A stretch of 64,000 nt of DNA, from positions 181,438,437-181,502,436 of the forward strand of contig JARYHS010009186.1 in NCBI GenBank assembly GCA_031002005.1, given 5' to 3'. The notes under the pieces were generated by a model that saw only the letters and a list, made by a program, of their open reading frames with translations, was not told the DNA's origin and searched no databases. A program made the translations under genes and the position numbers. Shown here in pieces: positions 1-16,639 of this stretch. Source of the DNA: Vandiemenella viatica (Eukaryota; Arthropoda; Insecta; Orthoptera; Morabidae). Position 1 is the first letter of the stretch; every line of letters starts with the position of its first letter.

Positions 1-3000
1 AACTTATTATAAACAGTAAAAAACAAACTGTTGACATGGCCTATTGAAATATTTGAAACTGTAACATGCAACAAGCCCTTTTTTTTTTTTTTACAGTTTT
101 CTTTAACCATTTGGGAGGACAGTCAGCAATTTCTGCAATGAATTAGTGCAGGTTACATGAATATAAAAATCCATTGAGGGTGAGTTATTTTCACGTGCTG
201 AGGGTTCTGTTATTTGCTTGTGTATTAAATTGAAATGTTTTAAAAAATGTTTTGTGAGATATAAAAAAAAGTATAACATGTGATTTTTAATTCATTATTT
301 GTTCTGTTGAATCGACTTTTAAATTGTACATATAACCCAACAATTGCATAAAATGATCATTTGGAAAAAATGATAGTGGTCTTAGAAACATCATGAACAT
401 TGCTTAAAAAAACTGTTTTCATCACATATTTACTATTTGATTATTAAATTCTATTGAATGGGATATATAATTTGTCCAAACAAAAATTATCTGTAAATTT
501 GGAAATAAGGGTGGATTATTTTTTTTTTTCAAAAAATTTTTAACATCATTTGGAACAAAATTAAAAGTGCACAATATTTTTAGGGTCAACATGTCAGAAG
601 TTATCATCTGGCACCCAAGAGGTCATGTTCTTCACTCTCTCACTAAACCTGTGTACAATTGTTTTCACTCTTATAATTTTTCCGAATTTTAGGTTACAAT
701 TGAGGTTTTCTATAATTAAAATGGTACATGATTTCAAGTTATCGAGTTAAAGGGTTTAGACGTTATGAGGCTGTAAGAAATGGACTAATGAGTAATAAGT
801 GTACTGTACCATCATGCATTAAAAAAGTGGACAGATTGCCTTTCCTCTCTCGCTTCCCCCCTCCTCTCCCCACAACTAGTGGTAGCTGGCTAGTGTAAAT
901 ATTATATTCACATGTAAAAGTTACATCTGTGAAAACGGAACTGGGATTTGAAATTGATGATGACATACTAAATGAATTTTAAATTGAGAAATTGTATGAA
1001 ATGGTGAAGAAAAGTTGAACTCTGTGAATTCTAGAAGATGGTGTCTAGCTAGAAATGTTTGGATTTTGTTTCTCTTTGCCTGGTAGTGTACGTGTTTTTA
1101 AATTTTAAAACATATTATAAACACAATAGTATTAATGAATTTTCAGAAACTTTTTCCATTTATATGGCTGCTTCCCCTACTTGATATTCAATGATTTGTG
1201 TTTACACCTGCCATTTTTTTAAAATTATTTACACTATGATTTTTGTTTACCAAAGACTCTATTTTGAACGTTTTTCTTTCATCATTTCCTTCTTCCTTGA
1301 ATTTATTTATAAAAAAATAATCTGAATAATAGTTGTATGATTTACTTTCTCCTCCCCATGTATCACTGGCAAAACATTTGAATTTTACAACTCTTGTTTA
1401 CCCAGAATTCCATAAATGTTTTCTCCTGGTAATTAAATCCAAATTCTTTCCTCTTATTTGGCCTAAGATATGTCTACGTGTAATTCCTCTTTCTCAATTA
1501 AATTCTTATTTTGTCAAAGTGTAATAGAACACACACTCTCTCTCTCTTAAACAATAGTAAACTGCAGTTTACCTGATTTCTATATGTAGAAGTGTGAGAT
1601 TGGTCAGGCAATGCACTCCTGTGGCCCACTAATTTTACAAAAATTGCAGTCGATACTGAAGGTTAGTCTGTTCTATTGAGACTCAAAAATATATCATTCG
1701 GGTGCTGTTGAGTTTTTAGTGGACTTGGTTCTACAAACTATCTGAACTATGAAAACATGTTTCTTACTGATCATTAGCCATGTCTGAATATTTTACTATG
1801 TCATGATGTATTGTGTTTGCCTGCTGAGTTAAGTATTAGCTTTTCATTTTCTCTGATGTTTGGAAGATGATAATATTAGTAAACTTGCTGCCCACCTTCT
1901 CAAGTAACTAAGTGTCAGAAAAAGAGATTTCCTGTTAGTGCTTTTTAATTTGGATTTTAAGTTTTGAGTTTTGGTGGGTCCATCACTAAGTAGAATTTAA
2001 GGTTGGAGAGCAATAATGTCCATAAAAAATGGTTAAAAACACATTTGACAGAATTTTGGTGAAAAACCTTTTTCATGCTTGGAGATGAGAAATAGAGCAA
2101 GGGGATTGGGTGTGCACATGCTAAGAATGGGGTACTTGACCCTAAAAATAAAACTATGAAACTTTAATTGAAATGATAGAGTAAGTTGTAAGGATACCAA
2201 AATTCAACTTTATTTGATTCATAAAAGTTGCAAACATTGCTTTTAACAAAATAAAAATGCCATAAAGTCATGTGACGTGAAACACCAATCAGGGTGCATG
2301 ACGACATGTCTCAGCATCAGTTTTGCTCATGTGTTAAGCATCTGTTGAAAATCTGTGCATTGTTTGATTTAAGTCAATACGCTACTTAGTTTAGCTTGCC
2401 AATCGATGAAACAAATAATATTTGCAATAGAAGCTGGATTTACCAAAGCAAACAGCTCTGATTTGATAAAAATTTACATGACAATGCTGGAAAAGTTTTT
2501 CCACTCATAACAGTGTTTTTTGCACGGCAGGCTTCTGGAACTTCAAAAAGTGCACATATTGCCATATTATAATTAAGAAAAGTTATATAAGAATGAAGTC
2601 TTTCTTGGTGTTGTAGGATAGATTTACAAAACTAACACTGCCTAGAAAGAATTATTATTATAAGCTAGATATTTAAATTTTTATAGAATCAATATTAACA
2701 GAGGCAGTAGGCAAGTTGAAAATCTATGTTTATTACTGAGGGAGGATTATATACCCAATAATTTCAATATTTTAAGTTAATTTGTGTCTTTTTTAAGTAG
2801 CAACATGGTCCTACCATTGTCTATGGTAAGTGGTATGAAAAAGGAACCAACCGTCACTTATTACAGGTAACAGAAGGCAGCCTAGAAATATAGGCCTATA
2901 TATTATTTACCTTCACTTCTGTCTTTCTGCAGCATTCTTTGTATTTTTCTCTGTTATATTCAATGTCAAAATAAGTATCCCTAACAGGCACTACACACAA

Positions 3001-3268
3001 ATGTTCTTGGTGGTAAGTTAAAAAGAAGAAATTTCAGAACTTCTAAGGAAATAACTATATAATTTCAAAGATTGTGAAATTCTAATTATGTCATCAAAAC
3101 CTTTTACAGAAATAATCTTAATAACAAGAATATAAATTATAGATAAGAGAAAGATTCAAAAGTGTGTAATATTGAGGCTAATTAATTTGTTTGTTCATTG
3201 CTGTGTAGCTAATTTTTATTTAAATGTTTATTTTTTTTAATAGTATTGATATCTTTCTTTATTTACAG
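1..3268 (+). other. Upstream intron of the kinase gene, no recognised content
   Basis: This AT-rich stretch precedes the first visible exon, whose acceptor (TTATTTACAG) ends at 3268. No glycine-rich-loop exon or start exon of ROCK could be found here, so the preceding exon must lie further left and this is most likely intron. Short ORFs of 60-70 codons on both strands have low-complexity translations and no family resemblance. A short CT microsatellite lies near 1535-1546. No transposase or reverse transcriptase remains were recognised. Confidence 0.6.
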
Positions 3269-3328
3269 GTTAGGCACAAGTCAACACAAAAAGTTTATGC
3301 TATGAAACTTCTCAGCAAATTTGAAATG
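3269..3328 (+). CDS. Rok: ROCK exon: ATP-binding lysine strand
   Basis: A 60-bp phase 0-0 exon encodes VRHKSTQKVYAMKLLSKFEM (residues 1-20 of the window product). This is kinase subdomain II: the lysine of YAMK is the invariant ATP phosphate-anchoring lysine, equivalent to the residue mutated in kinase-dead ROCK. The acceptor is TTTACAG ending at 3268; the donor GTGAGA starts at 3329. The wording is almost identical to ROCK proteins of both vertebrates and insects. The glycine-rich loop that should precede it is on an exon outside the window. A 77-bp intron separates it from the next exon. Confidence 0.95.
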
Positions 3329-3352
3329 GTGAGAATTAAACAATATTCTTAA

Positions 3353-3574
<222 letters not shown>

Positions 3575-3608
3575 TAAAGGAAATCTATTCTTGGCACTTA
3601 GTAAATAA

Positions 3609-3809
<201 letters not shown>

Positions 3810-3838
3810 TAGATAAACATTAAAACAAAGTATTTTAA

Positions 3839-5554
<1,716 letters not shown>

Positions 5555-5590
5555 CCCCCCCCCCCCCCCAGTTTGTGTATGAAGTACACC

Positions 5591-7016
5591 CAGGCTGCCC
5601 AACCAGTTTTCTAGATGGGACACAATTTTGATTCTAAGTTAGCCTGTGGGCCACACAATACTTGCCTATAGCTACAATAGATATTTAAATACAACAAAGA
5701 CTAGACGACCCGTGTGAAAATTTCGCTAATAAAATGCGATGAATTGTGAGGTTGAATGCTTGTAATATAATGAAAAGTAGAACCGTACTTCTAGCAAAAA
5801 TTTATTTGTTTAGTGTAATAGGTACGCATCAAAATTCTTACAAAATTTTATGAAATAGTTAGGAAACTTTAAAACACACTGTATGTACAACAAGCTGTCA
5901 CTGACCTTAACTGAATACAACCAACCTGAACAAAATGCACACAGCATATCAACATCTCTGTGATATGAGTTGCTGTGCAAATAAAATGTTTACATTGGAA
6001 TTCTATAGCAAAACAAAAAAATTTTCATAACAGAAAAAATATCCAAAAAGCTACTTATTGTATATAATTTTTTTTACATCTCTGTGATATCTGCGGCTGC
6101 AGGCTATGGACATGCCTCTGAACTGTCTTTTACGCACAACCTCTTTAAGCATCAAATTTCGAAAAACATTCTTTCTTAATTTATAAATTTAGCTAAACCT
6201 TAATCTTTAAAACGGTATGTCATTTATAGATTCGGTTAGGTACCGAAGTAGATAGATGGCTTGTAAAATAAAAATACGTTGTGGAAATAATATTGATGCT
6301 TTTTCCTTTAAGGGTTGAATTCCAAAAAATAATCCTTAATACTTTTGCCCTTCTTTATTAGTTAGATATCAAAAAGAGACAAATGGCTCATGACATAAAA
6401 GCGCATTGTAGAAATATTAATTCTTTTGCCCTTTAAGGATCGAAATCCGAAAAATTACTGTCTTAATATATGATGTGACCAAAGTGGAGATCTTAATCTT
6501 TAAAATGATACTTCATTAAACGATTTCAGATAGGTATCCAGGTAGATAATTGGCTCATAACACAAAAAACAACATTTTAAAAATATTGAAATATTGCCAT
6601 TTTTGCCCTTTAAGGGTCGAATTTCGAAAAATTCTTTTCTTAAAATATGATGTGGCCAAAGTGGAGACAATAAGCTTTAAAATGACACCTCATTCATTGA
6701 TTTCGGTTAAGTATGAAAGGAGATAATGGCTTGTGACAAAAAAAAAACACCACCTTATAGAAATAATATATATATATGATATAAGTAACACAGTTTAATT
6801 AGAATCAAGATGTAATAACCATCAATAAGACCTTTGTAGAGGTTTTTTTTTTTTTAAAAAAAAAAATTAACAATATTATAATCAAATAGTAATAAACATC
6901 AATGAGACCTTTGCAGAGGTTTTTGAGCTAGCATATTCCAGACCGCTGCAGTTGGTGGGCAAATTCAAATGTGGTGACGGCCCACTTTGTAGCCCGCGGG
7001 CTGTTGGGCATTCTTG
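5591..7016. mobile_element. Probable decayed hAT-type non-autonomous element
   Basis: The left end reads CAGGCTGCCCAACCAG. The reverse complement of the right end reads CAAGAATGCCCAACAG. Both are followed about 30-50 bases in by a GCC(C/T)G(C/T)GGGC(C/T)ACA-like stretch, as in many hAT termini. No matching 8-bp target duplication was found and no transposase is encoded, so this would be an old non-autonomous copy. The interior holds a degenerate tandem repeat. The exact ends are uncertain. Confidence 0.4.
6120..6775 (+). repeat. Degenerate tandem repeat, about 4 units of 125-175 bp
   Basis: The phrase AAGGGTCGAATTTCGAAAAA and variants recur near 6152, 6311, 6436 and 6611. Each is followed by similar sequence mentioning TATGATGTGGCCAAAGTGGA and GATAATGGCTCATGACA. 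Units differ by indels and point changes, so the array is old. It lies inside the candidate hAT-like element. Confidence 0.6.
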
Positions 7017-7234
7017 ATGTGTACTAATAATATTATAAATGTGAAAGTAACTCTGCCTATCTTTTAACATTTTCAGGTTTAAATAGCTATCTATACTGAT
7101 ACGTATTAAATTTGACAAGGATATACTTTGTTTCATTAGGAAGGACATAGGATTCTTATTTAGGATAAATAACAATTTTGTCATTAAATTTTGAATACTA
7201 ACTGAATGGTGCCAACATATGTATAGCGTGTGTA

Positions 7235-7375
7235 GATCTGTTCATAAATTTCATTTACAGACAAAACATATTATATAGTACAGATGTTGATTTTCACTGC
7301 ACCCTGCTATTATTTTGTGTCTACCCAAAAGTTTCTGGTATCAGTGTATTTTGTCTTCTTTTTTGACATGCCTCA
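7235..7375 (+). repeat. Dispersed repeat, inverted copy at 17263-17400
   Basis: About 140 bp ending in TTTGACATGCC is repeated in reverse complement near 17263-17400, with shared words such as TTTGTGTCTRCC and TTTTGTCTTCTTTTTTGACA. No coding potential is seen. It may be the edge of a larger unidentified element; only the two-copy inverted relationship is directly visible. Confidence 0.55.
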
Positions 7376-7659
7376 CAGACCAAGAGCAGCTAAAGTTATT
7401 AGAAACTAAGAATCTGATGCTCACGCTGAAGAAAGAAGACAAAACCTAATTGAAGGACAAGATGCCTTTAGTTAACCCCCCTTAATTTTTTGCTATTTTT
7501 TCTACATGTTGCAAATTGGTTCTCTTCATGAGACATATTTGATCGTAAAACTGTATGGTGATGGTTTCTCCATCATATTACCCTAATGCCGTGTTTTTTG
7601 GGACACCTTTTACATAAATAACATCTTTCTATATCCAGTTATTTTGGCATAGATATAAA

Positions 7660-8370
7660 CAAAATTATTAGTGATTGGTGATGAAAACCCAATGGCAAAA
7701 TCAAAATAGACCGACAGACCAACCTGGACATATTACTGTTTGCAAATGACCAAGTACTTTTAGCGTAATCTGAAAATAACCTACATAATACTGCTAGAGA
7801 GTACAACATGGAGATTTCTCTCAATAAAACCAGAGTTATGGCTTTCATCAGGAAAAATCACAAAAAAACCAAAATTTCAATAGAAAAACACACCCATAGA
7901 ACAAGTAGCAGAATTTAAAGACCAAGATCACAACATCAGGTATACCACAGAAACTGAAATGCAACAAAAAATCACAAATTTCATGAAAGTTACAGGAATA
8001 ATAAATAGCACCTTCAGACCATCTCTTGTTCAATGCCACACAAGAATTGGGCTATATAACATTCTGGTTTTAACTACCCTATTGTATGGCAGTGAGGCCT
8101 ATCGGCAAAGGTGATGAGTGGAGGCTAATGGCACCTGAGATGCGATTTGTGAGGAGAACAGCTGATAACACGTAATGAGACAGAAAGAGATCTGATGAAA
8201 TCCTTAAAGAACACAGTTCTTCAAATTGTGCAAACCTACCGAACATCTTGGGCATACCATGTATTAAGGATGAAGATGGAATGGATTCCATGAAAAATTC
8301 TCAAATACCATGCCAGAGGCAGTAGAGTTGTAGGAAAACCACGAAGAAGATGGATCTAGACCATAACAGA
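7660..8370 (+). pseudogene. LINE reverse transcriptase relic (C-terminal part)
   Basis: Translating across frames gives LDILLFANDQVLLA (a decayed FADD catalytic box with its flanking sequence), then EISLNKTRVMAF, then a distal part resembling YGSEA, EMRFVRR, and finally KILKYHARGSRVVGKPRRRW. This succession is typical of the palm, thumb and tail of arthropod non-LTR retrotransposon polymerases (endonuclease/RT type). It is full of stops and frameshifts and has no endonuclease part. It lies in sense orientation in the long intron. The family assignment beyond non-LTR LINE is not attempted. Confidence 0.7.
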
Positions 8371-8477
8371 TCACCAGGCCTAGTACTGGATAGGAAGAAA
8401 AGGGGGAAAAATAAAAATAATAACAAGAAAATTCCAAGTCCATACGTACGAAGTCTTGGGTAACAGCTAGTGTGTGT

Positions 8478-8496
8478 ATATATATATATATATATA
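8478..8496. repeat. (TA)n microsatellite
   Basis: A TGTGTGTATATATA-type dinucleotide tract lies just downstream of the LINE relic, a common position for a LINE 3' tail. The 8500-9329 segment that follows shows no recognisable element. Confidence 0.8.
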
Positions 8497-10119
8497 CAAT
8501 TTGATTTCATGATAATGGGGGAGAGTTGTTTCATAATAATAGTGTATTAAAGTATTTGTATTGCAATAACTATGTTTCACATCAACATCAAAAATATTTA
8601 ATAAATAACTGAAGCAGAAGTTGAAGAGTTCCAAATATTATTTTACCAGTTTCACATAGCAGGGAGTACATAGTATGCAATGTTGTGGTTAAATTATAAC
8701 TTTTCAATGTTGTAGCTAGTAAATATTCAATAGAATGCATTGACTTAATTTCTTGTTATTCTTGTTTGTCTAATGATAATTGTATGTGAAAGTTATATTA
8801 GCTAGACCTGCCTCCAATTAGGATTTAGAAGAAGGCATGTGGTCACCTTAATCTCCACTATTTCATGATAGTCCCATTCCATGATTTATTTGTTAACACA
8901 AGTTTGAATAAGTATAAAAGGTTAATTCCCACAAAATGCACTGAAAATGTTGCTAGGAACCAGATACATTAATCATGTAGTTATTCCATTCTTCATATTG
9001 TTTTATCTGTTAACTGATACCATAGTCATGCAAAATTTTATATCCTGGCTGATAGTATTGCCAAGTCACTTTTAAAAATTGTGACAACTACCTGTTACTG
9101 CAAGATGCAGTAGATGCCTGAAAGGTGAAAACTTGGCAATTTTAAAAGCTTTCAGTGCCATCAAGAAGGCCATAATATCACTGAGATATATTTTACATGT
9201 TTTGAACAATACAAAATCACCTGTAAACAGAAACAAGATGATGCTGCTGCATGATCATTTTTTTTCTTTCTTGTTAAGGAAAGAAGCTATATGTGATTTC
9301 TAAACTGAAGAATACTGGGAAACATATTATCTATATCTATAAAATGAAAACCGGACATATTTGAAGTATAAAAACTCGGAATATACGGAGCAGATTTCGA
9401 TGGGGTTTTCACCGTTTTAAAGCTTTGAATCTTAATTCACTTGTCTGGCATGTCTTATGTTTCAACGTTAAATAATGTAGTAGCATTAAATGAAATTCTG
9501 AACGTATGGTGAGGAATTCCACAGGAGGAATCACTAGATGCCGCATTCTTCGCACTAAACATACAACTACAATACAATATCTATGACCATAGCCTTTAAT
9601 GAGCAATTTACAATAATAACCATTTTTTCATACTCCACACTGAACAAAACTTGAAATATTATTTCCTTTAATACGGGGTGTTTAGTTTTTAAACGCCATC
9701 GATGGCCGTATTGAATGCGAGGAATTAAGAACGAAAAATCAGTAGAGATTTTCTTTGCCCCCGATTTCTGGCAATGTCTTTGACCATCAGCTTTAGTATT
9801 TGTCTCTGATATCAATTGTGAAGAATGTAATATTCAGTGTATTAAATCAAATGTATGAAAAAATTTACCTAAATCGAGTCCAGTAAACTATTGATTGTGT
9901 TTTTCAGTATTGGAATTTTCTATATTTGCATAAAAGACTGAATCTGTATAGCTAAAATTTCAGGCGCTTGGATCTTACAGATTCATTTCGTTCGCAGTAA
10001 TTAATACGTACGCTGATGTTTTTTTTTATCATTAGAAGTTTGTATTAAAACTTTAGTGTTGAAAATAAATAACGGCTTAGGACAACTGAACATTTTTTGG
10101 AATTAGGCTGCAATTATAC

Positions 10120-11580
10120 GCTATACGCACGTGTTTCTCACGTAATCTAGGTTTTATTCATTTTATATTTTATCGCGTTGTTTAGTAATGCAATGGTTTT
10201 TAACATCAACAGAAGTATGGGTTAAGTCCTTACTGTTGGAAAGTATACCCATTATGACAAACTGATTCTGTGCACTATACACTTGAGTTTTTTTACATAA
10301 TCTAGCTATTATTCATATTATAATGTATTGCATTGTTCAGTATAGCAGTTTCTACGTCCACCGTGATGGTGTAATTTCATGATGAATTCTTATATAACCA
10401 AGTGAGTGACATAAAAACAAATTACGTATCTCGCTTAGTTCTCGAGATATCGAATGTCAAAAATTATTTATAGGTATAGTTTTTTTTTTTTTCCATTTTC
10501 TTTTGCTTCAAACTACGTTTCAACTTGACCACAACCGCTAGAAAGAAATCAAAACACCCTTTGTACTTATCCAGCTTGTAGTGCCTTGTGACTCTGTCGA
10601 ACTTTTTTCTGGTCCAGGTTGCGTTTCAAACTAACCACCTCAGTTTAGAGATTCAGTATCTCAAGAACAAAGCAAGATAACCCAATATTTTACTATTCTC
10701 TTTCAATGTGTCTCGTCAAGTTAGATAAGAATACATCGTCGATTTGGCTTAGAATTTTTTTTCACGTCCAGGCCGCATTTCAATCTAACCATGTCAGCTG
10801 TGAGATAACATTTAACGAGACGTGTAATCGAGATATATAAAAAAAAAAATCTTAAATTTTCATTTGTCTTGTGGTATTACATAGGAATCCTCACGGAATT
10901 GCAACATTGTAATTAATATGTACGCTGATGGTTTTATATCATTAGAAGTATGTATTAAACCTTTAGTGCTGAGAATAATAACGGCTTAGGACAACTGAAC
11001 TTTTTTTGGTATATATGCTGATGGTTTTTTTTTATATTAAGCTGCAATTCTGTGCTATACGCGCGTGTTTCTGATGTAATCTAGCTTTTATTGATTTTAT
11101 ATTTAAACTGTTGTTTAGTAATTCAATGGCTTTTAACAGCTTTTATTAATTTCATAATTTATTCAATTGTTTACTAATGCGGTTTTTTACGTCAACTGTT
11201 GTGCCGCAATTTGATTATGAATTCTTATATAACTCAATGAGACAGATAGAAAGTAAATTTGAAAAAAAATGTCTCGCTTAGCTCTCGAGTTATCGAAAGC
11301 CAAAAATTATTTGTAGGTATAGATTCTTTTCCTTTTGACAACGATTTTCTTCTCAACTTGACCACAACCGCTAGAAAGAAAACAAAACTCTCATTGTACG
11401 TGTCCAGCGTGTAGTACCCTTGTGACTAATGCGGTTTTTACGTCAACCGTTGCGCTGCAATTTGATGATGAATTCTTATATAACTCAATGAGACAGATAG
11501 AAAGTAAAAAAAAAAATACACATCTCCCTTAGCTCTCGACATTTCGAAAGTCAAAAATTATTTATAGGTATAGATTCTTT
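10120..11580 (+). repeat. Internal duplicated modules of the Helitron
   Basis: A module containing CTCGAGATATCGAATGTC, AAAAATTATTTATAGGTATAG and a T-rich tract recurs at about 10431, 11275 and 11523. A second module with CGCGTGTTTCTSAYGTAATCTAG recurs at about 10124 and 11059. Copies are 80-90% alike by eye. They show that the element grew by internal duplications. Confidence 0.65.
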
Positions 11581-12087
11581 CCTTTGACAACGATTTTCTT
11601 CTCAACTTGACCACAAGCGCTAGAAAGAAAACAAAACTCCCATTGTACATGTCCAGCGTGTAGTACCTTGTGACTTTGGATTTTTTTCTGGTCCAGGTGC
11701 GTTTCAAACTGTCAACCTCAATTTAGAGATACCATATCCCAAGGACAAAACAATATTTTACATTTCACTTTCAATGTGTCTCGTCAAGTTAGATAAGAAT
11801 CCATCATCTGGTTTAACGAGAAGTGTAAACGATATATATATATATACTGTATAAAATCTTCAGTTTTGATTTGTCTTGTGGTGTTACATAAGAATACATC
11901 ACCAAATTGCAAGCCACAGTTGAAAGATTTTTCATAAAAGAGTATTCACATGTTTCTGGCTTGGACGAATACTGTTATAGTACTAAATCGACATGGAATT
12001 TTGTTTCCTTGTGAAGAAAGTTTAAATGCAACATTTCTGAGATACAAAAACTTAACTCAAACGGCAAAGAATACTCTGTTAGGCGAA

Positions 12088-12145
12088 AAAGGGTGTGTGG
12101 AGAAATTGCTACAGGGGCGTGTGCTCTATCGCAATTAAATTAAAC
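12088..12145 (+). repeat. LINE 3'-tail fragment
   Basis: The stretch around AGAAATTGCTACAGGGGCGT to CGCAATTAAATTAAA matches the 3' end of the LINE relic at 60165-60225 (GGAAATTGCCACCGGAGCC, GCAATTAAATTAAA). It forms the end of a 62-codon ORF beginning at 11950, which is probably a chance reading frame. Confidence 0.6.
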
Positions 12146-12149
12146 TATA

Positions 12150-12235
12150 AAGCGAGCTTGATGGTTGAACGGTAGCGCTCAAGCCTTGAACTCGAGATCA
12201 CCTGTATTCAAATCGTGCCGGCCATCCATTTTTCG
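12150..12235 (+). repeat. tRNA-like SINE head
   Basis: GAGCTTGATGGTTGAACGGT followed some 45 bp later by GTATTCAAATCGTGCCGGCC has the spacing and wording of pol III A and B boxes in a tRNA-derived SINE. It directly follows the LINE tail fragment. No good cloverleaf can be drawn, so it is not a functional tRNA. Confidence 0.45.
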
Positions 12236-13474
12236 ATTTTACATGGTTTCACAAGCAAAATACTCAGGATGTGACGCATACCTCTTGGGCCCGTAGCTCA
12301 ACATTAAATTTTTCCTTACTTTCTGACATAATCTAGCTGTCAGTCATATTATAATCTATTTAAGTTCTCGATATATCGAATGTCGGACAAAAATATCTAG
12401 CGCTTGGAGCTGAAAGTATAGTAATTGTGTTCATAATAATTAATGTGTAGACTGATGGCTTTTTATAGAATTAGAACGTTGTATTAAGCCTTTAGTGTTG
12501 CAAATAAAAACAGTTTAGGACAACAAAGCAGCTTTTCTTCATTTTATAATTTGTTTCGTAATGCAGTTTATATGATAACCATGGTGGCATAGTCTGTAAA
12601 TCCCTGAAATAAATCGAAAGTAAAGAATTTCTTTTTTTTATTTTCTCGCTTATTTCTGAATAACTGATACTCAACTATACAGGTATGAAATAGAATTTAA
12701 TTTTGAGCTACAGTGCAAGATGAAGTAACATAATGAGAATTTTTTTTAACTCAAACGGCAGTTGAGCCAGCACAATCGGACACATCTAATGTTTGATGCT
12801 ACGAAAACTCGTTCAAAATCGATTCAGCAGTTTTCAAATAATGCTTGATTATTCTTAAAGTAAATGTGTCGTAATGTCTTAAAATATACGTAAAGTTTTA
12901 ATTTTGAACCCAAACTTTCAAATTCTGTAAATCCACTCAAAATATGTATTTTTTGCGTAATTGCCAGAATAAACAGATACATTCCAGATACATTTTTATG
13001 TATGTGGTATGTAATAATGTGCGTAATGTTTCGATTTTCAAGCAGTAACATTGGTAAATGTAATTAGGTTGAAATGTTACTTGGACTAAAATGAAACTGA
13101 CATTCCGTGTGCTGTTAAATCACCAGTTAACTTAGTGCCAGAAATGGCCGGAACGAATTTCAGTGAAAGTTGGTAAGTATGAATCTGTTCAGACGAATAA
13201 AAATAGTGTACGGATAAATGAAATTAAGGTGGGGATAAATCTAGGTATGCTTTAATTCTGGAAATTAATTGCCCAAATGGTATGAAACTTGGAACATGTT
13301 ACTCATTGCATGAATAAAGACAGTGTATGGGTATATCAACAACAACTAAACCGGGCAATGCCGGGATCTCTGCTAGTATCAATATGTAGATAGAGAATCA
13401 TAAAAATTAGCAACATGCACCCAGTGTAAATCCTTTTCCTTTTATCTGTAATAAGATGTAGAAAGATATTCTAA

Positions 13475-13789
<315 letters not shown>

Positions 13790-13877
13790 TAAAATAAGAA
13801 TATTTTTTTAAAGTTTCCTATCAGGGTGAATCTATTTACTTTTAATATTTTTTTCATTTTTAAATGAGATGTATTGA

Positions 13878-15225
<1,348 letters not shown>

Positions 15226-15475
15226 TCAACCTGCCGAGCGTAGTGGGTGAGTGGTTAACGCTCTGGCCTCACATTCAGGAGGACACCAGTTCGAATCCCC
15301 ATCCAGGCATCCAAATTTGGGTTTTCCATGGTTTTCCCAAATCACTCCACGCGAATACCCAGATTTCTCCTTCAAAAGGTCATGACTGAATTCTTTCCCA
15401 TTTCTTGTGACAGTCCTTTCCCAATCCCTGATGACATCGACCTGGCTTAAAGCCATAAGTAAAAAAAAAACAAAA
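15226..15475 (+). mobile_element. tRNA-derived SINE (family copy 1)
   Basis: A tRNA-like head (GTGAGTGGTTAACG as A-box region, GTTCGAATCC B box at 15289-15298) is followed by the shared body CATCCAAATTTGGGTTTTCC, AAATCACTCC and CTTCAAAAGG. It ends in an A-rich tail at about 15460-15480. The body is shared with copies at 37487 and 40538, but this copy is more diverged. It is sense to the gene. Confidence 0.8.
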
Positions 15476-15480
15476 AAAAA

Positions 15481-15934
15481 ACGTATCTTAATTTCCATTA
15501 AGTGCCATTAGTAAACCTACCCTATAATAAAATTGCAAAAAAAAAAAAGAAATGGAAAAAAAAATATGCATATCAAATATTTTTCAAAAGAGCAATTGCA
15601 TTGTATCCTACTATTGATTCAGATTCCAAATCTGTAAAATTTGAAATTTATCTGCATGCATCACGCAAAAAGTAATGAACAGTTTTTTAATGAAACTGTA
15701 CATAGTGGTAGCTTAGATCTGCAATCAGGTTTTAGGATAGCTTTTATCCTACAAAGCTACTGATTATATAGACTAACAAACCATAAATTTTGAGATTTTC
15801 ACCTGTGTCCACGCATCAAGAAAAAACTTGTAGACTTATTGTAAGAAACTACACATAGTGATGGCTTAAGTTGTCCTTCGTGTGAAAGTCTACTTTTTAT
15901 CCTGATAACTTACTAAACTCCCAATGATAAATGT
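15481..15934 (+). other. Intron sequence, two diverged repeat halves
   Basis: Two similar stretches of about 130 bp follow each other (near 15620-15740 and 15780-15900), sharing GATTTTCACCTG-like, CATGCATCACGCAAAAAG-like and AAACTRCACATAGTGRTRGCTTA words. This indicates an old local duplication of unknown origin. No coding potential. Confidence 0.4.
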
Positions 15935-15939
15935 TTGAT

Positions 15940-16235
15940 GTTTTTGTCTTTCTGTCTGCTCAACACACAAAACATGTTGGATGGATGTTCACGAAACAGC
16001 ACCTACCTCATGAAATATTCAGGTGGTATGTCTGCATGTGCTCACATCTTTCCCCCTGCCATATGTCTCACCTCCTACATGAGTAAGGTTATTAACCGAA
16101 ATGTTATGAGTGAGTTTGTATTTTTTGTGTTCACCTGGCCATCCTGCCGTCAACTGTGGTAAGTGATGTTATTTTATCTATCCTACTTTATTCTCAGTTT
16201 GTAATGGCAGTTTCATTGTCACCATTATCCAATTG
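15940..16235 (+). repeat. Foldback-family arm, single, + orientation
   Basis: Contains CATCTTTCCCCCTGCCATAT, then TTTTTTGTGTTCACCTGGCC, then CAACTGTGGTAAGTGATGTT and CTATCCTACTTTATTCTC, ending GTCACCATTATCCA. This is the right arm of the foldback family described at 50300-50672. No partner arm was found nearby. Confidence 0.7.
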
Positions 16236-16639
16236 TTATTTATGTCCGTGAGAAATGAAGTTTTGAAAGTTATATGTACCTTCGTGCTGTTTCATATTGC
16301 CTTAAAACATTTTCCATTTGATTTTTATCACATTTTTGTCTTTTTTTTAAAAAAAGTCATCTTATTTATAATGGTATCTTTTCAGCCTTCTGCATGTACT
16401 GGCAAATACCTTTATTCCTTATACAGAAAACAATCACATGCTCTCTTTACTTGCAGTTTACCAGCATGGTACAGAATCTTCAGTGTATGTTCGGTCTCCT
16501 TTACTTACATTCACTTTTTAAGATAACAGTTTAAATATTCACTGCATTGTTTGAAGGGGGAAAAAACAGTTGCAGTGCCTTTTTCTCATAGCTCCTGCAA
16601 CTGGAGCTGATGTTTGAGTATACTAACATTAGTACAAAA

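Larger units (their letters stand above)
9330..13376 (+). mobile_element. Helitron-like element, about 4 kb, non-autonomous
   Basis: The left end starts TCTATATCTATAAAATG, followed by the AAAACCGGACAT and GATTTCGATGGGGTTTTCACC words seen at insect Helitron 5' ends. The right end has a short hairpin (CCGG, GCAATG, CCGG at 13351-13364) followed by ATCTCTGCTAG and a host T. Thus 5'-TC, 3' hairpin, CTAG terminus and insertion between A and T are all present. No Rep/helicase was found, so it is non-autonomous. The interior holds repeated modules, a LINE tail and a tRNA-like block. It fills nearly half of the intron before the activation-segment exon. Confidence 0.72.
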
